The translations under genes were made by a program, and so were the position numbers. Positions 62,650-64,000 of a DNA stretch of 64,000 bases are shown here, in pieces. Numbering within the stretch: position 1 is the stretch's first letter; every line of letters begins with the position of its first letter. The notes under the pieces were generated by a model. It saw nothing but the letters and a program-made list of their open reading frames with translations, had not been told where the DNA came from and ran no database searches. Origin of the DNA: Daucus carota subsp. sativus (lineage: Eukaryota; Streptophyta; Magnoliopsida; Apiales; Apiaceae); NCBI RefSeq assembly GCF_001625215.2, contig NC_030388.2, forward strand, positions 22,742,558-22,806,557. Direction: 5' to 3'.

Positions 62650-64000
62650 ACTCGGAGCCTTTGAACTTTTTTCCATTTAATCCAATTTTATTTACCCAGC
62701 GTAGCGTAATATTGTAATTCTTTTTTCCCTTTGTCATGTTATTATCTGTTTTACTTGCCAAATAATATTTCTGCCAGGGAAAAAATGCAAGTATGAAGGC
62801 GTTTTGAAAACATGCATTTCATTTCAAAGGATGGAATTCGAATTATAAAATTTGAGCTATTACTTCAAATTCTTATATCAATACTAATATTTGAATGTAT
62901 AGATTTCAAATAAAATCCAAATTCAAATCCAAATTTCAAAACAGATTATTTGATAAAATCCAGAATTTGAAATGAAATATAGATTCCTCAACCGGCCATA
63001 AAGGAAATTCTTTTTCATGCATGTCATGGGACCCGGGGAAAATAGTATTAGTCTGTTCGTGATTTATCTCTCAGTTCTCAAGCATATATTTTGGTAACAA
63101 TTAGGTTTATCAATTTGATATAATAAAACGCTTACTTTTTGTCCAATAACAATATATACAGACCGGGTAAAGACGTTTCCTTGCCTTTTTGTTGGCTGTT
63201 GATATGGCCGCCTGCTGGGTGCTGATTCCAGATTTCAAATGAATGCGATTAAGTTGGTCCCAAAGCAGAATAAAATCGGACTTGTAAAATTTAATAATCT
63301 TCTTGGTATCACTTGTTTGCAGTGAGATGTTAAATCCAAACCTCTGAGCAAAGGACTATGCTTATTTTTGTCTACTGTATGTGCATACAATTAGAAGGCA
63401 TCCGGATATATACAAATTCAGAAAGGCGCTACACGGGGCAAGGGGAGAAACAAATCTAAGATTCCAGATAGGCCATTTACCTGACAACCTTGAGATCAGA
63501 AGCAGTAGCTATATTTAATTTCCTGGCCGCAGAAAAGGGATGGGTATAGAAAATAAAACATAAAACCACCTCAGCATCCAGGAGCACCAAGTGTATATTT
63601 TTTGCTTTTTATAAATATGGTGACGACAATGTTGGTATTAAGTTTCTCGGGGTTTCCCCCTCAAGCAACCAGTAAACATACAAAAAGTATTGCTTAAAAT
63701 GGGAAGCAAATCTAGACAGCAAACATCCCCTGATATATTGTGGCTATTAAATATGCTTTTTAAACTAGAGAAGACACTTAAAAGCCGCAAACATTGAAAT
63801 GTATATCAAGTTAAGCAGCAGTACAGTAGCCAAAAAGAGAAGGGATTTTTTATAATGGTCATGAAATATATTTTGTATTTCTAATGGGACAACAAATGCA
63901 ATTGCATCCCCAAGCTCAATGGGATATGAAAGCACACAACTTAAAGTTCCGCAAAACTACAGATGCCAAAACATTTGATCACTTGACAGATTTAGCACCT
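62650..64000. other. Intergenic to window end, nothing recognised
   Basis: No splice-consistent coding frame, RNA gene or bounded repeat seen. AAATCCAAATTCAAATCCAAATTTC-type words around 62920-62960 are locally repetitive. Confidence 0.45.

Overview
This window is plant nuclear DNA: AT-rich, with intron-containing genes, LTR retrotransposons, hAT and Stowaway-type DNA transposons, and nuclear tRNA-Lys genes. The three FAD2-like genes resemble the acetylenase-type FAD2 relatives known from the carrot/parsley family and its allies, so an Apiaceae (or other Apiales) source is my best inference. No search was run.

Layout. 1-11.8 kb is gene-poor and repeat-rich: Stowaway-type and hAT-type MITEs (one hAT MITE nested in another), a possible small gene remnant at 8 kb, a large inverted repeat at 9.2-9.8 kb, and an element inserted in a (TA)n tract at 10 kb. 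11.8-20.4 kb holds three intact FAD2-like desaturase/acetylenase genes: two near-identical copies on the minus strand with shared promoter blocks, and a more divergent one on the plus strand. 22.1-36 kb holds a tandem pair of class-P alcohol dehydrogenase genes (minus strand), separated by a young Ty3/gypsy chromovirus with identical-looking 221-bp LTRs. The first ADH lacks an intron that the second keeps. 37.7-41.2 kb holds a cinnamate 4-hydroxylase-like P450 (CYP73A-type) with an unusual GC-AG intron flanked by an 8-bp direct repeat, plus a broken fragment of the same gene downstream. 43.8-46.1 kb holds a complete five-exon gene for a small C2-domain protein.

From 48 kb the window is mostly mobile DNA: a tRNA-Lys(UUU) gene, a solo LTR with its target duplication, and a 9.8-kb non-autonomous LTR element (LARD-like, 1,016-bp LTRs) packed with the palindrome GGCGCGCC. 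That element carries, nested inside it, a complete and apparently intact autonomous hAT transposon (3,576 bp, 8-bp target duplication, 701-aa transposase). Another hAT MITE, the 3' remnant of a Copia element and a second identical tRNA-Lys gene follow.

How the genes relate. The FAD2-like genes are predicted ER-membrane enzymes acting on C18 fatty acyl lipids, plausibly early steps of polyacetylene (falcarin-type) synthesis. The ADHs are cytosolic zinc enzymes of ethanol fermentation, and C4H is the first P450 of phenylpropanoid synthesis. Their proximity may be coincidental; I see no direct evidence for one pathway. The strongest unusual signals are the C4H intron that looks as if it was created by an insertion, the hAT-like families that each carry a private subterminal motif array, and the GGCGCGCC modules with splice-site-like edges in the LARD.
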